Shown here one piece after another: positions 25,601 through 35,060 of a stretch of DNA of 64,000 nucleotides. The notes beneath the pieces were generated by a model. It saw only the letters and a program-made list of their open reading frames with translations. It was not told the origin of the DNA and did no database searches. The DNA is from Dipylidium caninum. Lineage: Eukaryota > Platyhelminthes > Cestoda > Cyclophyllidea > Dipylidiidae. The number at the start of each line of letters is the position of its first letter. The stretch's first letter is position 1. The position numbers were made by a program, and so were the translations under genes. The DNA is taken from the NCBI GenBank assembly GCA_017562135.1, contig QEYB01001355.1, forward strand, positions 558,001 to 622,000, written 5' to 3'.

Positions 25601-27743
25601 CGTGCCATCGTCTCAGTTTTTTCCCCGATTCAATTCAGCCCTCTGATGTGGGACAGAATTTTTCATGTCAAAAATGTGTCTTGAGCCACACACATTATGC
25701 TTGGAGTGGAATCTCCTCTTCCCGATCAGACTGACCAAGGTGTGAATAGGAAAGCCCAGTCAGAAATTCACCGAGGATAATCAGTGAACCGGTGGAAACC
25801 CCTTCCGACAAAACCCATTTCCGTCATCGCCTTCGGCTGCCCTCTCCAGACGACCATCGCCTCGTCTGTGTGCGGGTAGAACGTTGCCAGAGTCTAGGCG
25901 CCGATTGGGGAGTGTGCGGGAGAGCGAGAACCGCCTGCCGCCAGATAATGGCATTAGCCGGCTGTCCCCTGCCCCGCGAAACGTGGTGCCCCTTCTGCTG
26001 GACGCAGAGCAGTGTTGTGGCGGCTGAAGCACACTGGATTCGAGTGGAGTCAAGTTGCCACACTGGCGATTCCCTGCCAGCGGCGCATTCGGCGAGGCGA
26101 CCCACCTTCTCACGAGAACATCACAGTCAGCCACCGCTGCATTCTCCTTCCTCTTTTCTTCACTTTCCTCTTTTATTTCACGCTTCTGCCTCATCCGCAT
26201 GTTCAATCGACTAACCCATCATTACCACCAGCACTGTCATTGCCATGGCTCGGAAGAGGAAGTGATTTTGTGTGTTGCTGAAACCCTCCGCCTTTTTACC
26301 GACTCAACCCGAGTCCTCGCCACTCGTCTTTTGGTTGTGCCGAGAGAGGAGGAGGGGGAGTTGGGCTCCCGTAGCCCTCCAACGCGCCAACATCCGGCTG
26401 GCAGCGATCATTCAAATGCCGAGGCCGCGAACTCGGTTGTTTTTATCCATCCATCAAGCCGGGCTGGACTGCAGCTTGGCTCGTAACATCGAGTCGAGCG
26501 CCTAGGCCGGTGTCGGCGATTACGTTGGTGTGGCAGGGATCCCCCCCACTCCCTCTCCTGCTCAGCAATTGTTAGTGGACCTCCACCCCCGCCCCCCAAA
26601 GGCATAGTCTTCAGTGGAAGTGGGGGTTCACTTAATGCCAGAAAGGCAGGGGAGCAAGTCTTGGGAGTCAAATCACCTCTTGCCGATCGGTGCTCCTCAC
26701 ACGGCAGAGGGCGACTGCCCTTCCTTGCCCCGACCCTGTAAACTTGACGCGCTTAAACCGAGAATTGTCGTGAACCGCCGGCAACTCCCGACGCGTAGCT
26801 GCACGCTTATGCATCACGGAAGGGGGGAATCTTGGGCGCAAGCTATCCACTTCGCCGACTGAGAAGGTCAATTTGCTGAAATGATCCCCACCTTGACTCT
26901 GCATCTTCAAGAAATGTTGGCAATTGTCCTGCCTGGTCTTCGGTATTCCCTTGCTACGCGTGTTCTCCCACGTCAAATGGGTTCCATCCCCCCAGTCCCT
27001 TACGCCTTCAACTCGGCCCACATAATTAAATTTTTACCCTTGTTGGCTACCTCCCGTCTTTTGTGCCTTCTAGCGGGAGCCGACCATTCCAATCGCCAGT
27101 ATCACTTCCCTCGGCACGGGGCGCGTGCCGTTGCGCGAAGTGCAACAATTAGACGTCTTTCGTCCACAGAACATGTCCGAGGCCTATCGGGTGGCCCTGG
27201 GCGTCACGGAGCTCTCGCGAATCCTCGTCGAAATGGCCACCATGTCCGAGGGTGAGTCCGCCGCCTCATCCTCCTCGGCTTCTTCCTCACCCCCCTAAGC
27301 CTTGGCAAACGAGTTAAGCCCAACCGAAAGGGCAATGAAGAAGCATATTAAAGAATATTAACAGATGATCGTGTAAAGAGGAAAAAATTTTGCATTTTAA
27401 ATAACTGCTTTGTGGATTTTTTTTTCCTTCTTTTATAAAACAATCTCCGCCACTAGGACGCATCGTCGAGCGCTCTCGAGCCTGGTGCAGTTCGCTGGGT
27501 GTCCCCTTCTTCCGCTTCAGTCCCCTGCTCTCGGAGAACGTGGCGCTGGACACCAAGGACACTCGAGCCATCCTCCGCATGCTGTGGGAGACCGAGGCCT
27601 ACCTCTGCAACTGCCATGATCGCATTCTGCGCCTGGTGGACTGCGTCCTCCTCGCCTCGGACTCGCCCTCCCCGTCTGCAAACCCACCGCCACCACCGCG
27701 TCTGCCAGCTCTTTCTCCGTCCCCTCCACCGCCACTTAATTGA
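4091..27743 (+). CDS. PLA2G6: Calcium-independent phospholipase A2, group VI (ankyrin repeats plus patatin domain)
   Basis: This family hydrolyses sn-2 fatty acids from glycerophospholipids without calcium and works in membrane remodelling and lipid signalling; that is family knowledge. Exons placed by phase: 4088-4182, 4286-4633, 4845-5028, 9621-9890/9895, 10173-10268, 10687-10869, 15329-15435, 16720-17003, 17647-18143, 21580 or 21596-21825, 22493-22684, 22869-23271, 24855-25004, 27074-27251, 27457-27743. The start is [16 protein letters not shown] at 4091. The N-terminal half holds about eight ankyrin repeats. The lipase half has [10 protein letters not shown] (oxyanion loop), GTSTG (nucleophile Ser) and [11 protein letters not shown] (catalytic Asp), then a C-terminal block ending LWETEAYL. 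One or more exons joining 18143 to about 21580 are unresolved. A one-base deletion near 22567 breaks the frame. Two long low-complexity insertions are unusual for the family. Confidence 0.88.
4845..5028 (+). CDS. PLA2G6: iPLA2 exon 3: ankyrin repeats
   Basis: The exon joins exon 2 through a split Lys codon. It encodes [16 protein letters not shown] and [15 protein letters not shown], two clear ankyrin consensus segments (xGxTxLxxAV). It ends at CTTGAG directly before GCAAGT, a GC-type donor. The next exon begins ILLDIEPP in the same phase, completing the ankyrin helix LELLEILL. Confidence 0.85.
5029..9620 (+). other. Long iPLA2 intron 3 with a GC-AG boundary
   Basis: This 4.6 kb intron begins GCAAGT, the standard non-canonical GC donor consensus, and ends TTGTACAG. 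It is pyrimidine-rich on the plus strand. I see no convincing nested exon or RNA gene inside. Confidence 0.7.
9621..10869 (+). CDS. PLA2G6: iPLA2 exons 4-6: ankyrin repeats
   Basis: Exon 9621-9890/9895 has a Ser/Pro-rich linker, then [13 protein letters not shown] and [12 protein letters not shown]. Exon 10173-10268 encodes [20 protein letters not shown] with LHIAKKKQ. Exon 10687-10869 encodes [20 protein letters not shown], then [10 protein letters not shown] and [10 protein letters not shown], and ends before GTATGT. The exon 4/5 junction is inconsistent: the good GTGAGT donor at 9896 leaves two extra bases, while the ankyrin frame in exon 5 needs phase 0, which only a weak GTCTCG donor at 9891 gives. 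Confidence 0.82.
10870..15328 (+). other. Long iPLA2 intron
   Basis: 4.46 kb between GTATGT and GCGCTGCCAG. It contains pyrimidine-rich tracts, including a CTCC/C-rich run near 15040-15090. No supported gene or RNA was seen. Confidence 0.6.
15329..17003 (+). CDS. PLA2G6: iPLA2 exons 7-8: last ankyrin repeat and linker
   Basis: Exon 15329-15435 encodes [20 protein letters not shown] and then [12 protein letters not shown], a typical terminal ankyrin repeat of this family. It ends in GT before GTGAGC. Exon 16720-17003 starts with A after CATTACAG and continues [20 protein letters not shown], the Cys-Pro segment that follows the ankyrin domain. A Ser/Pro/Asn-rich tail follows to a GTGAGT donor, leaving phase 1. 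Confidence 0.8.
16140..17320. repeat. Two related short repeats flanking iPLA2 exon 8
   Basis: A segment near 16146-16176 and one near 17283-17313 share a 28-30 base core with a GGGCTG start and a GGCGATAGC(T/C)TAC end, at roughly 80 percent identity by eye. They may be fragments of one dispersed element. The boundaries are only approximate. Confidence 0.35.
17647..18143 (+). CDS. PLA2G6: iPLA2 exon 9: long Ser/Thr-rich linker
   Basis: The exon joins exon 8 through a split Leu codon after CCCCGTAG and ends at GAA before GTGAGT (phase 0). It encodes about 165 residues rich in Ser, Thr, Arg and Ala, including runs such as [14 protein letters not shown] and a hydrophobic patch around [17 protein letters not shown]. 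No known domain is visible. It lies between ankyrin and lipase halves, where other family members have a much shorter linker or a splice-variable insert. Confidence 0.65.
18144..21579 (+). other. PLA2G6: iPLA2 intron(s) containing an unresolved linking exon
   Basis: Exon 9 ends in phase 0 and the lipase exon begins in phase 1 (start 21580) or phase 2 (start 21596), so at least one exon is missing between them. Open Ala/Ser-rich frames at 21146-21435 are candidates. One ends TKCSVFFG before GGTGAAA, in a phase compatible with the 21596 start. I cannot decide between them from sequence alone. Confidence 0.4.
21580..21825 (+). CDS. PLA2G6: iPLA2 exon 10: patatin oxyanion loop
   Basis: The exon encodes [20 protein letters not shown], the nucleotide/oxyanion glycine loop of patatin-like lipases, then [20 protein letters not shown], as in group VI enzymes. 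It ends ATC G before GTGAGG. The next exon supplies GA, making the Gly of GTSTG. Two acceptors are possible, at 21579 and 21595. Confidence 0.85.
22065..22092. repeat. (GT)n-like microsatellite
   Basis: Imperfect GT dinucleotide tract inside an iPLA2 intron. Confidence 0.7.
22493..22684 (+). CDS. PLA2G6: iPLA2 exon 11: catalytic serine exon carrying a frame break
   Basis: The exon completes the lipase motif [16 protein letters not shown] and continues CVRYNRCLY. The frame then hits TGA at 22573-22575. One frame over, from CGG at 22569, it continues [20 protein letters not shown] and runs to a GTGGGT donor. The family sequence here reads Tyr-Phe-Arg followed by (L/M)K, so one T is missing from the expected TTC codon near 22567. 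Adding one base also restores phase 2 at the exon end, which matches the next exon (AG|A, Arg). The break may be a sequencing or assembly error or a real null allele. Confidence 0.82.
22736..22763. repeat. (TTC)n microsatellite
   Basis: Run of TTC triplets in the intron between iPLA2 exons 11 and 12. It enriches the polypyrimidine content upstream of the acceptor at 22868. Confidence 0.85.
22869..23271 (+). CDS. PLA2G6: iPLA2 exon 12: strand after the nucleophile, with a long insertion
   Basis: The exon starts after CCCACCAG and reads [20 protein letters not shown] and then YPSP, the conserved segment between the nucleophile elbow and the catalytic Asp. It is followed by a Ser/Ala/Thr run (about [16 protein letters not shown]), an amphipathic stretch around [20 protein letters not shown], and an acidic part. 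Family members usually have only a short loop here before WRAARSSGAAP, so about 90 residues are extra. It ends in CAG before GTCAGT (phase 0). Confidence 0.75.
24046..24072. repeat. (GT)n microsatellite
   Basis: Tract of GT dinucleotides with a few interruptions, intronic. Confidence 0.75.
24291..24304. repeat. C14 homopolymer
   Basis: Fourteen consecutive C in an iPLA2 intron. Its length should be treated as unreliable. Confidence 0.85.
24855..25004 (+). CDS. PLA2G6: iPLA2 exon 13: catalytic aspartate
   Basis: Fifty codons in phase 0 at both ends, between TTTTTTTCTAG and GTAAGT. It encodes [15 protein letters not shown] followed by [20 protein letters not shown]. The Asp of LDGG is the dyad partner of the GTSTG serine. 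Agreement with the family is close throughout. Confidence 0.92.
25005..27073 (+). other. iPLA2 intron, GC-rich
   Basis: 2.07 kb between GTAAGT and CCTTCTAG. Several open frames of 80-140 codons occur on both strands, as expected in GC-rich DNA. None shows conserved motifs. Confidence 0.55.
27074..27743 (+). CDS. PLA2G6: iPLA2 exons 14-15: C-terminal lipase region and stop
   Basis: Exon 27074-27251 encodes [14 protein letters not shown], then [20 protein letters not shown], and ends GAG G before GTGAGT. Exon 27457-27743 begins [20 protein letters not shown], followed by [20 protein letters not shown] and LWETEAYL, the hallmark C-terminus of group VI enzymes. A 25-residue Pro/Ser tail follows and the frame ends in TGA at 27741-27743. 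The proline tail is not typical of the family. Confidence 0.9.
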
Positions 27744-28146
27744 CAAGAAATGGAAGCGGTAACACCCGCCATTCCTCTACTCCACCTCCCTCTTGAATAC
27801 GCGATTTTCTATTATTTGGCTATGCCCAGTGCCTTCCTTTTCGCTCACGCGAGCTCCCCTTCTCGTCTGCCTTTTTCTTGCTACCGGTGGAACTGCGATT
27901 GTTCTGGGAGATGACAGTCTTGTTGGCCTCTCAAGTCAGCCGAGCGCCTGCTTACGCCTGTCTTGGTCTGTTGGTTGCGTAAATACCGTTTTCGGGACCC
28001 ATCGGTTCCCCCTCGTCCCATAACCAGTCAGCCTTGGGTGAAAGACATGCAGAAGAAGGACACTCCCCCCCCCACCCCCGCGGTTTCGGACCCACCGTCT
28101 GCGGTCCACGCCCATCATTTCTTTCGCCCCGGTCGCCTCCTCACAG

Positions 28147-28273
28147 CTGATTAGGAATGCAGCCAAGCTCGGCTGCGAGTTGGTGGTCGACAGCGCGACC
28201 GCCGAGGGTTACTTCATGTCCACCGCGCTCCTATGCGATGCCATGCGAATGTGGAGTGGCCTCGCTCCTTAAA
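28147..28273 (+). pseudogene. Exon-like fragment resembling the iPLA2 C-terminal region
   Basis: After an acceptor-like CCTCCTCACAG, the frame reads LIRNAAKLGCELVVDSATAE followed by Gly. This resembles the segment of group VI lipases with pattern KELGxMVVDxxTxxDG, which in this gene is [16 protein letters not shown] at the end of exon 14. An Ala-Glu-Gly codon split before GTTACT would reproduce the phase 1 exon end. Otherwise the frame runs on to TAA at 28271-28273. It sits 400 bases downstream of the iPLA2 stop, with no matching downstream exon found. It could be a relic of a tandem duplication, an alternative 3' exon, or chance. Confidence 0.25.
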
Positions 28274-28798
28274 CTCCATGGTGACCTCGAACTATCGTGT
28301 CTGCACTGGTTGGCACGATTTTGTGTTGATGCTTTCGCGAGGCTCCCGCCCGATGTGAAGTCTCATTCCCGTCGCCGCCAGAGTGGCTGCCATTATTTGG
28401 GGGCGGCGGGTTAGAAGTGGGGAAGAGTCGAGCCTCCCGGCGCAGGCTCTTTCAGCTGAGAGATATAAAGAGGCCAAAGAGTTTGACAAACGACAGAAAA
28501 GAAGGTAGTGAGGAAAACCGGCGATTCTATTCTAACGGTGAGGGGACTCGCCTGCGCCTAACGAGTCCTCTCAGTCCTCACCATCCCCGGTTTTCGATCA
28601 GATACCCGAACTGATTGGCAACTTCGAGGCACCACAGTTCCTCGTTCATGGTGGTGGCAACTGCGTTGGTTGGGGACGGCGTTGCCTCCCTTCGCCGTCC
28701 CTCTTCGCGCGCTCAATTTCGGGCTCTCGTGAGCCCGGGGTCCGATGGGGGCGCTGGTCATTGCAGGAGCCTCGCAGGCCACTGGCACGAGGGTAGGC

Positions 28799-28812
28799 GG
28801 GGGGGGGGGGGG
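28799..28812. repeat. G14 homopolymer
   Basis: Fourteen consecutive G, length likely unreliable. Confidence 0.85.
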
Positions 28813-30222
28813 AGGGGAGAAATTCAAGGCCAGCAAAAGTGGCACAGCTTCCTTCTGCAGACCCCTTTGAGTTCAGAGGTGGATGCGCCTGCCAAGATCA
28901 AACGCGCAACCTGCCGTACAATTTTGATTCCGCCATGGTCGAAATGAGGGAAAACCAGTGCCAAGTTCTGCCGAGAAACTTTTTTCTCCCCCCTCGAGCC
29001 TCACTCTCCAGCTCGCAACACAAAAACTTTTGAAGTGGGAACCAGTCGAAGTTGTTGCCGTTGACGTACCCCGTCGAAATGCATTACAAACTGACGAAAA
29101 AGGTCCACTAGGGCGGTGTCGCCTGTGAGCAAAATATCGTCTCCGGAGGAGTTGAAGCATGCGGCATTGGGGTGTGCGTCGGGACTAGGGAAGTTCGAGA
29201 AGAACTTTGGCCGGATCGACAAAGTCCGCAACATTCCACTTTCGATTTCGGATGCAGCCGCCCAACCCCCGAGCCTATGAGCCGTCGGCGGGTCGAATCT
29301 CGGTCGAGCTGCCCTCCACGACCCCATCGTCGGCTGTTCCTGGGGGCCTCGCCAATGCTTCTGCGCTGGAAGCAGGACTGTGCTTTATGTGTGATGGCAA
29401 ACTGACGGAAGGATTTATTGAAGGCAAAAGTCTCTTCAACTTTGCCCCAAGTGCGCCGTTGTCCAGTCCGACTCGCTCTGGTCCAGCGGTCAACCGCCCT
29501 CGACCTGGTTCCCCCCACCCCCCGCTGGCTGGATCCCCAGTCCGCGACAGACGGGACGAGATTTGCGACCGGGAGAGGCGAAGTCCCCTCACTCGCCCTC
29601 CTCCTCCCCGGCTGCTTTGCAAGAGTTTGCCTTCGGTGTTAGGACCGGGGTGTCTGGGATGCGTTGAAGTAAAGTCTTTTCAAGACGACGACGACGAGGG
29701 CAGATTACCGACTTGGGTGAAAACCCCTTCAGCAGACGTAGATCTGCCACAATCAATGCACCCTTCTGGCGTCGGCCCACTGCTCCTCCAGCCGTCTAAG
29801 GCGCCATCTTGCCGCTCTGTGCCTTCGTTTTTGAGAAAAGGAGTCTCTTAGTAGCCGCACGGGGCATTTGGGTACCGCGGCCATGTTCGCCGCGTCCTCT
29901 CCCCGTCACGAAGTTGGCAGGAATCCCCATGAGCGGGCGGACGGACTCGAAATGCACTCAGTAGGTGGCGTTCCGCTCCGAAACTCGGTGTCGACGAGGC
30001 GATGCGGGAGGATGACGATCGGAGAGCAGTCTGGCTGAGGAGTTGATCTGCACCACAGGGAAGAAAAGGGAGAAGGGGAAGCTGGAGGCGCCGAAACCAC
30101 GCTGATCGGTGTCGCTGACTGCGCTAAAAGTCGTCCATTCTGAGTGTCTCACACTCGTCGTGGCTTCTTCAGTCCCAGTCTTCGCAGTCTTCAGCGTCTT
30201 CAGTCTCTGATTGCCGAAAAGT

Positions 30223-30234
30223 GGGGGGGGGGGG
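30223..30234. repeat. G12 homopolymer
   Basis: Twelve consecutive G in gene-free GC-rich DNA. Confidence 0.8.
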
Positions 30235-33200
30235 CGAGGTTTAAAAAGTCCAGGGCGATCGGCCGAGGTGACTACCTTCCCGCCAAACTGGAGTTTGCGG
30301 ATTTCTACGGCCTCCAAATAATGCGAAAATGATTGCTTTCGTCTGATGGCAAATCCCGAACTCATCCCACTCTCGGGTGTCCACTCAAATATGCCATTCA
30401 TCGTTGGCGTCGGGCGGAGCAGAGCGGCCGGACGCGGATGGTTTGGAGCAGGCGAACGGAAAATACGCTGCGCAGCTCCCCAAGCAGATTCACCAAGAGT
30501 GAAACCCCAAATTACCGAGTGGACGCGCGTCCCGGTGGAGCGGCTGAAACGCTGGGCGGATGGACGGACGCAGACACGAGAGGCGAAACGATCGGCGATC
30601 TCGAGTCGAAGAAAGACGGGCTGCGAGGTGGGAGGCTGCACGGGGAAGGCACTTGAGTGCAGGGCGGAACGGCGGGTCTTCGTGATCCGAGCAACGCCGC
30701 TCGTCCTTCAATGTATCCGCGAAGGCGCGGCGTACGAGCTCCGCGGTGATGTGGACCTCGGCGCGGTGGAACAGTGCGGTTTTTGGACCACGGCTTTGGC
30801 CTGCCCGTTCTTTCGTGTGTCCATTATGCGGATTTGCGTGACCAATAAAAAATTACCTGGCAACACAAGAACGTCTTGGGTGCCACTGTTTGCCTCCGCT
30901 CTCCAAGGCGCGAAAAAAAACATCGTCTACTGGTAGTGTAAAGTTTTGAAGCTGTCGACTACTTCCTTGCCCTTCTCCTTCTCGCCTGCTTCGCGCCGCC
31001 CCCCTTCACGACCGTCTGGCCGGCGTTCTGACACGTCACCCATCGCCTGTCACGCCGTGTCGTGCCATTTCTGGCGCTTAACTAGACCAGGCGACTTCGA
31101 AGGTGACGACGCGACGAACAGGGTGTCGCGCTGGACAGCCCACACCTGCCTGTGCGCCAGCTCGCTTCTTCCCATCCCCTTCGTCCCTCGTCTCGACCAG
31201 GCCAGGCCAGACGCTCGGGCCAGTGACGAAGCGGGCTGACTCAGATGACCGTAGTGTTTTTCAGGTCAAAAGCATCCCGGATGACCTCGCCGTAGACAGG
31301 AAACCCCATTGTGGAGTGTTCCTATTTGCGGCTTGCGTTGACGCGATCGACTGCCCCTCGGGCACCGACGGTAGCTTACTTTTGTCGAGTGATAGTTCGC
31401 AATAATTGGACTCTACCGGAGGCGGCCAGCCCAACAATCACGCAGCCATGAGGAAAGGGGGCGGCTACCCCGTGCCGACCGGTTTTGTCCCTGTCGACGG
31501 CCATCGGCTGTCATCACCGCATGTTTTAACTGCATCCACTGGAGCCGATCGTGCCAGGCGGACCGTTGAGATTTGCGAGAACATTCGTCATCCCTCAGTC
31601 TGTCGCCTCAGTTTCGGCCAGCATGGGCGGGATGGAGCAAACCGCACCCAGGCACGTTTGCTCACCCATATCTGCGCGTTATTTCTTACATTTTTTTCCC
31701 GTTTCTTGAAATCGGGCTCCCACTTTTTGGCTCGAGACTCCCCGAACGGCAGCTAGGAAGTTCGGCATGGCTGAAGCGGCATGAAAGGACTGGGAATTCT
31801 AAGCGTCCAGTAATTTTCCGGCCCCATTGCACGGAGGTGGTTGTAAAATAGTCGACGAGTGAAGGATTCGAGGGGTACCAGATCTACCCTGCCTGTTGAC
31901 AGTATTTTAGATGCAGGCGAAAAGCTCAAAAAAAGTAATCGCGAGTATGCCTTATGCTCTCCCTCTCATCCGTTTCGCCTATCGAGATTTTACCGGAATT
32001 TTCTTTCCGAGAGTGTAGCTGATTCCCATTGTGCGTCGGCGTGGCAGCAACCCGGGGGAATCCGCCGATCCCTTGAATTCAATTGTATTCTTTTCGCCCC
32101 GACAGAAGGGCACCGCAATTCCGATGTTCTGGTTCACTTTTAGTGGCGGGTACTCTTACCATCGTTCCCTCTAACGGCGGATTGTGCGGCATTGCCTTGT
32201 TGCACAAAACAGGCTACTTAAACATTGACAGCGTTTCTTTCAAACAAAGAACAAAAACTTTTGGTTGATCGGTGTTATGTGGGGCGACGGATTGCTACAA
32301 AGGCGCCCACTTCTTCGCTTTAAGAAATACGGCTAATGCCGCGAAAAATCCGGGCGTGTCAAAGCGTATGAGGCAGGCTAAACCGAATTGACAGTGAGGA
32401 GTGTTGATTAATCACTTCCTAGAAGTGGACTAATGACCCACTTCACTCTCCGCACCCTCCGTTACGGTCCTGGTGGCAGATTATACTCCCGCTACTATCA
32501 CAAATGAGGTCTTCTCTTCCCCTCTTTTTCAGAAACCTGTGTTATTTAAATAGTGTGGTTATTCGCATAATGTAAACAACTGTTCTATTTTCTTGCCTAA
32601 CCTTCTGGCCATAATCGGGCAGTTCATTTAGAAAGTGTCGAGGATAACGCACTGCAGCGCTCGAGGACACGCGCACGACGGCGGCCTGCACGCACTGCCG
32701 AGGCAGACAGCCGAGCGTTTCACCGAACGAAGGCTGAATTAAAAGACTTCGTCCGTGAGTTGGGGCTGAGAAAGTGAAGTCACGCGGCAAAAGCGGGGCG
32801 TCCAGTGGAAGAAGAGGTGGCACTTTAAGAGGAGGCATCTTCGCTCTGTAATTCTGCTCCGACTTGTCAACAAACGCGACTGATTCCTTCCTGTCATGCG
32901 GTTTGGTTTGTCGACAGTTGCAGAGCTTATTTGCTTGGACCGACAAGCTGCTCGGATGTAAAGCCTAGAAATTTTGCGGCTACATTTCACGCATTGGCCA
33001 CACTTCAGAGCCGCGTCGGTGAAAGGGAGGCGGCGAGTGTCGAAATGATCCTCCACCATCGGCCACTCCGACGACTTCGCGTCCTGCCGACGCTAACACT
33101 CACGGCTGGTGCCTCCAACTCCTCAGCGTTTGAGCTCACCTTCGCGCGCAGTAGTCTGCCCACCCACCAGTCCGACCGGGCAGTGGGTCCCCCGTCACCC

Positions 33201-33559
33201 GCCGTTTCCCCCTCCGCCGCCCACCACTCGTCCCGCCGGCCTCGAGGCCGCCTCGACCAGCCACAGTCGGGGTAGACAGGCTCCCGCGGCCGTGTGGACG
33301 CACAAGGAGGCCTTCTGCCTCGGTGGCTTCGTCACAACTACCACGGTTGCAGCGCCTGTCCTCTCCGTCCCCGCCCCTCCATCCGGCGATCAGTCGCCCG
33401 GGGCCAAAGCCCTCCCGTCGGGGACACGATTCGTCCCCCCGGCGCAGTCGTCCGCCCAGCGCCTCGGCTCCGTGGCCCGAGGGCCGGCAGGCTCTGAGGC
33501 ACGTGCGGCCCGTTTCCTAGGCCTGAGGTCAACGCGAAAATATCCCTTTTCCAGCGCTA

Positions 33560-35060
33560 ATGCCCCACTTTGATGTGACTTTTACACTACTGTATGCCAC
33601 CCAGTCACTCCGGAAAGTGGCTACTGGTAAAGTTAATCTGCGCTCCCGACATGTGAAGACATTCATTGAAAGTGTCTGCTTAAGATGCTTAGAAGACCTT
33701 GGAACTGGCGATTCCCACCTTTTTGACGTGCCACCTTCTGAGCGACCGCCTTTGCTCGACGGCGATGTCGTTGAAACCGTGTTGGAGCGAGATCCTCCTC
33801 GTACCATGTGGGAGATGGTAGAAAGACACAATTCTACCCAGCAAACCACTTCGGACGATGTGCGGAAGAGATGCTTGGCGTGGGGACAGTCGAGAGGGGT
33901 GGAACATGAGTGAACCCAGAAGAAAGTGGCTGATCGAGTCGTCACCCGCACATCTCTGCTCGCTGGCAGCAAAGTCGCGGCCTTCTTCAACCGCACGATG
34001 AGGGCTGGAAATGAAAAGTGGCTCGCGTGGGACAAAGTCGCGAGGACAGGGGCATGCTGTGAACCCGGGGAATCTGGCCGTTCCCCGCCGCTGAAGCACC
34101 TCTCAATGTTGCAGTGTGTGTGGGGTGGGACATTCGAGGAATCCTATGCATTTTTTGAGCTTTTGCAACCGAGCGAAAAGCTCAATGTGGAGGAGTGTTT
34201 CCGGCGACTGGATGAGTCTAAGGCAGCAGTGCAAGAAAGGAGGCCGGTGACGCTCCTTGCTGCTCCGCGTTAGTCCCGAGCTGGAAGCGACGGTGACTAC
34301 TGATAAAGTTCATCGTCGCCACTGCACTTTATACGAATTCCAACAAGGCGGAAATGTCGCCGAGGCATGTAGAAATTAGGTGAAAGCGTTCGGTGGAGAT
34401 GTTTCGGGAAACTTGGAGCAAGTGATTGCGGCCTTTCTGATGAGCCACCTTCTGGGCGACCGTCTTAGACCGACGACCATGTTGGGGCGCAATCCTCTTC
34501 TGTCTAAACATCGAGCCCTTCTTGAACCGGATAGCAACTGGCTATAAAAAGCGGATGGCAGACAAAGGGCATTTTGAGAACCCGGAGAACAGAGCTTTCC
34601 CACCTCTGAATGAAGGAATCCTGTGTTGCTCATGTGGTGGAACATTCGAAGAATCCAATGCATTTTTGAGCTCAAATCGGAGAAGTGTCACCAGCAAAGA
34701 GATAATTTCTTAGACCGACGACCATGTTGGGGCGCAATCCTCTTCTGTCTAAACATCGAAGGTCGCAGAAAGGCTCAATTCAGCTCGGCAAACCACTTCG
34801 GACGATATGCGGAGGGAAGGTAGGGAAAGACGGTTTGGTGATGATCGAGTCGTCACCTGCACATCTCTGCTCGCTCGGAACAAACTCGAGCCCTTCTTGA
34901 ACCGGATGATGAATCTGGCCCCTCCTCACCTCTGCAGCAAATGTGTCTCTAACTGAGAGAATGCGGTGTTGCTCATGTGGTGGGACATTCGAGGAAGCCA
35001 ATGCATTTTTTGGGCTGTTAAAGGCGAACGAAAAGCCAAACTGGGAGAAGGGTTGTCGTC
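33560..35060. repeat. Cluster of at least three diverged copies of one repeat unit
   Basis: Shared blocks recur in three units (about 33.70-34.25, 34.44-34.70 and 34.71-35.05 kb). One block reads GGTFEES/AxAF in plus translation (near 34123, 34639, 34979). Another contains GATCGAGTCGTCACC (33933 and 34846). A 52-base block is identical at 34463-34514 and 34708-34759. Several frames stay open across matching blocks on both strands, for example SEQRCAGDDSI and PHIVRSGL in minus translation of the outer units. The copies carry internal deletions. The element type is not recognised. It could be decayed tandem gene copies or a local transposon cluster. Confidence 0.7.

Noticed and set aside
29207..30641. 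Long overlapping open frames of 214 (plus) and 227 (minus) codons
   Set aside because: Pro/Arg/Ser-rich translations on both strands and many competing frames point to GC composition; no conserved motif.
30706..30860. CPFFRVS in plus translation resembling VPFFRFS of the iPLA2 terminal exon
   Set aside because: Only seven residues match, with no supporting flanks or splice sites.
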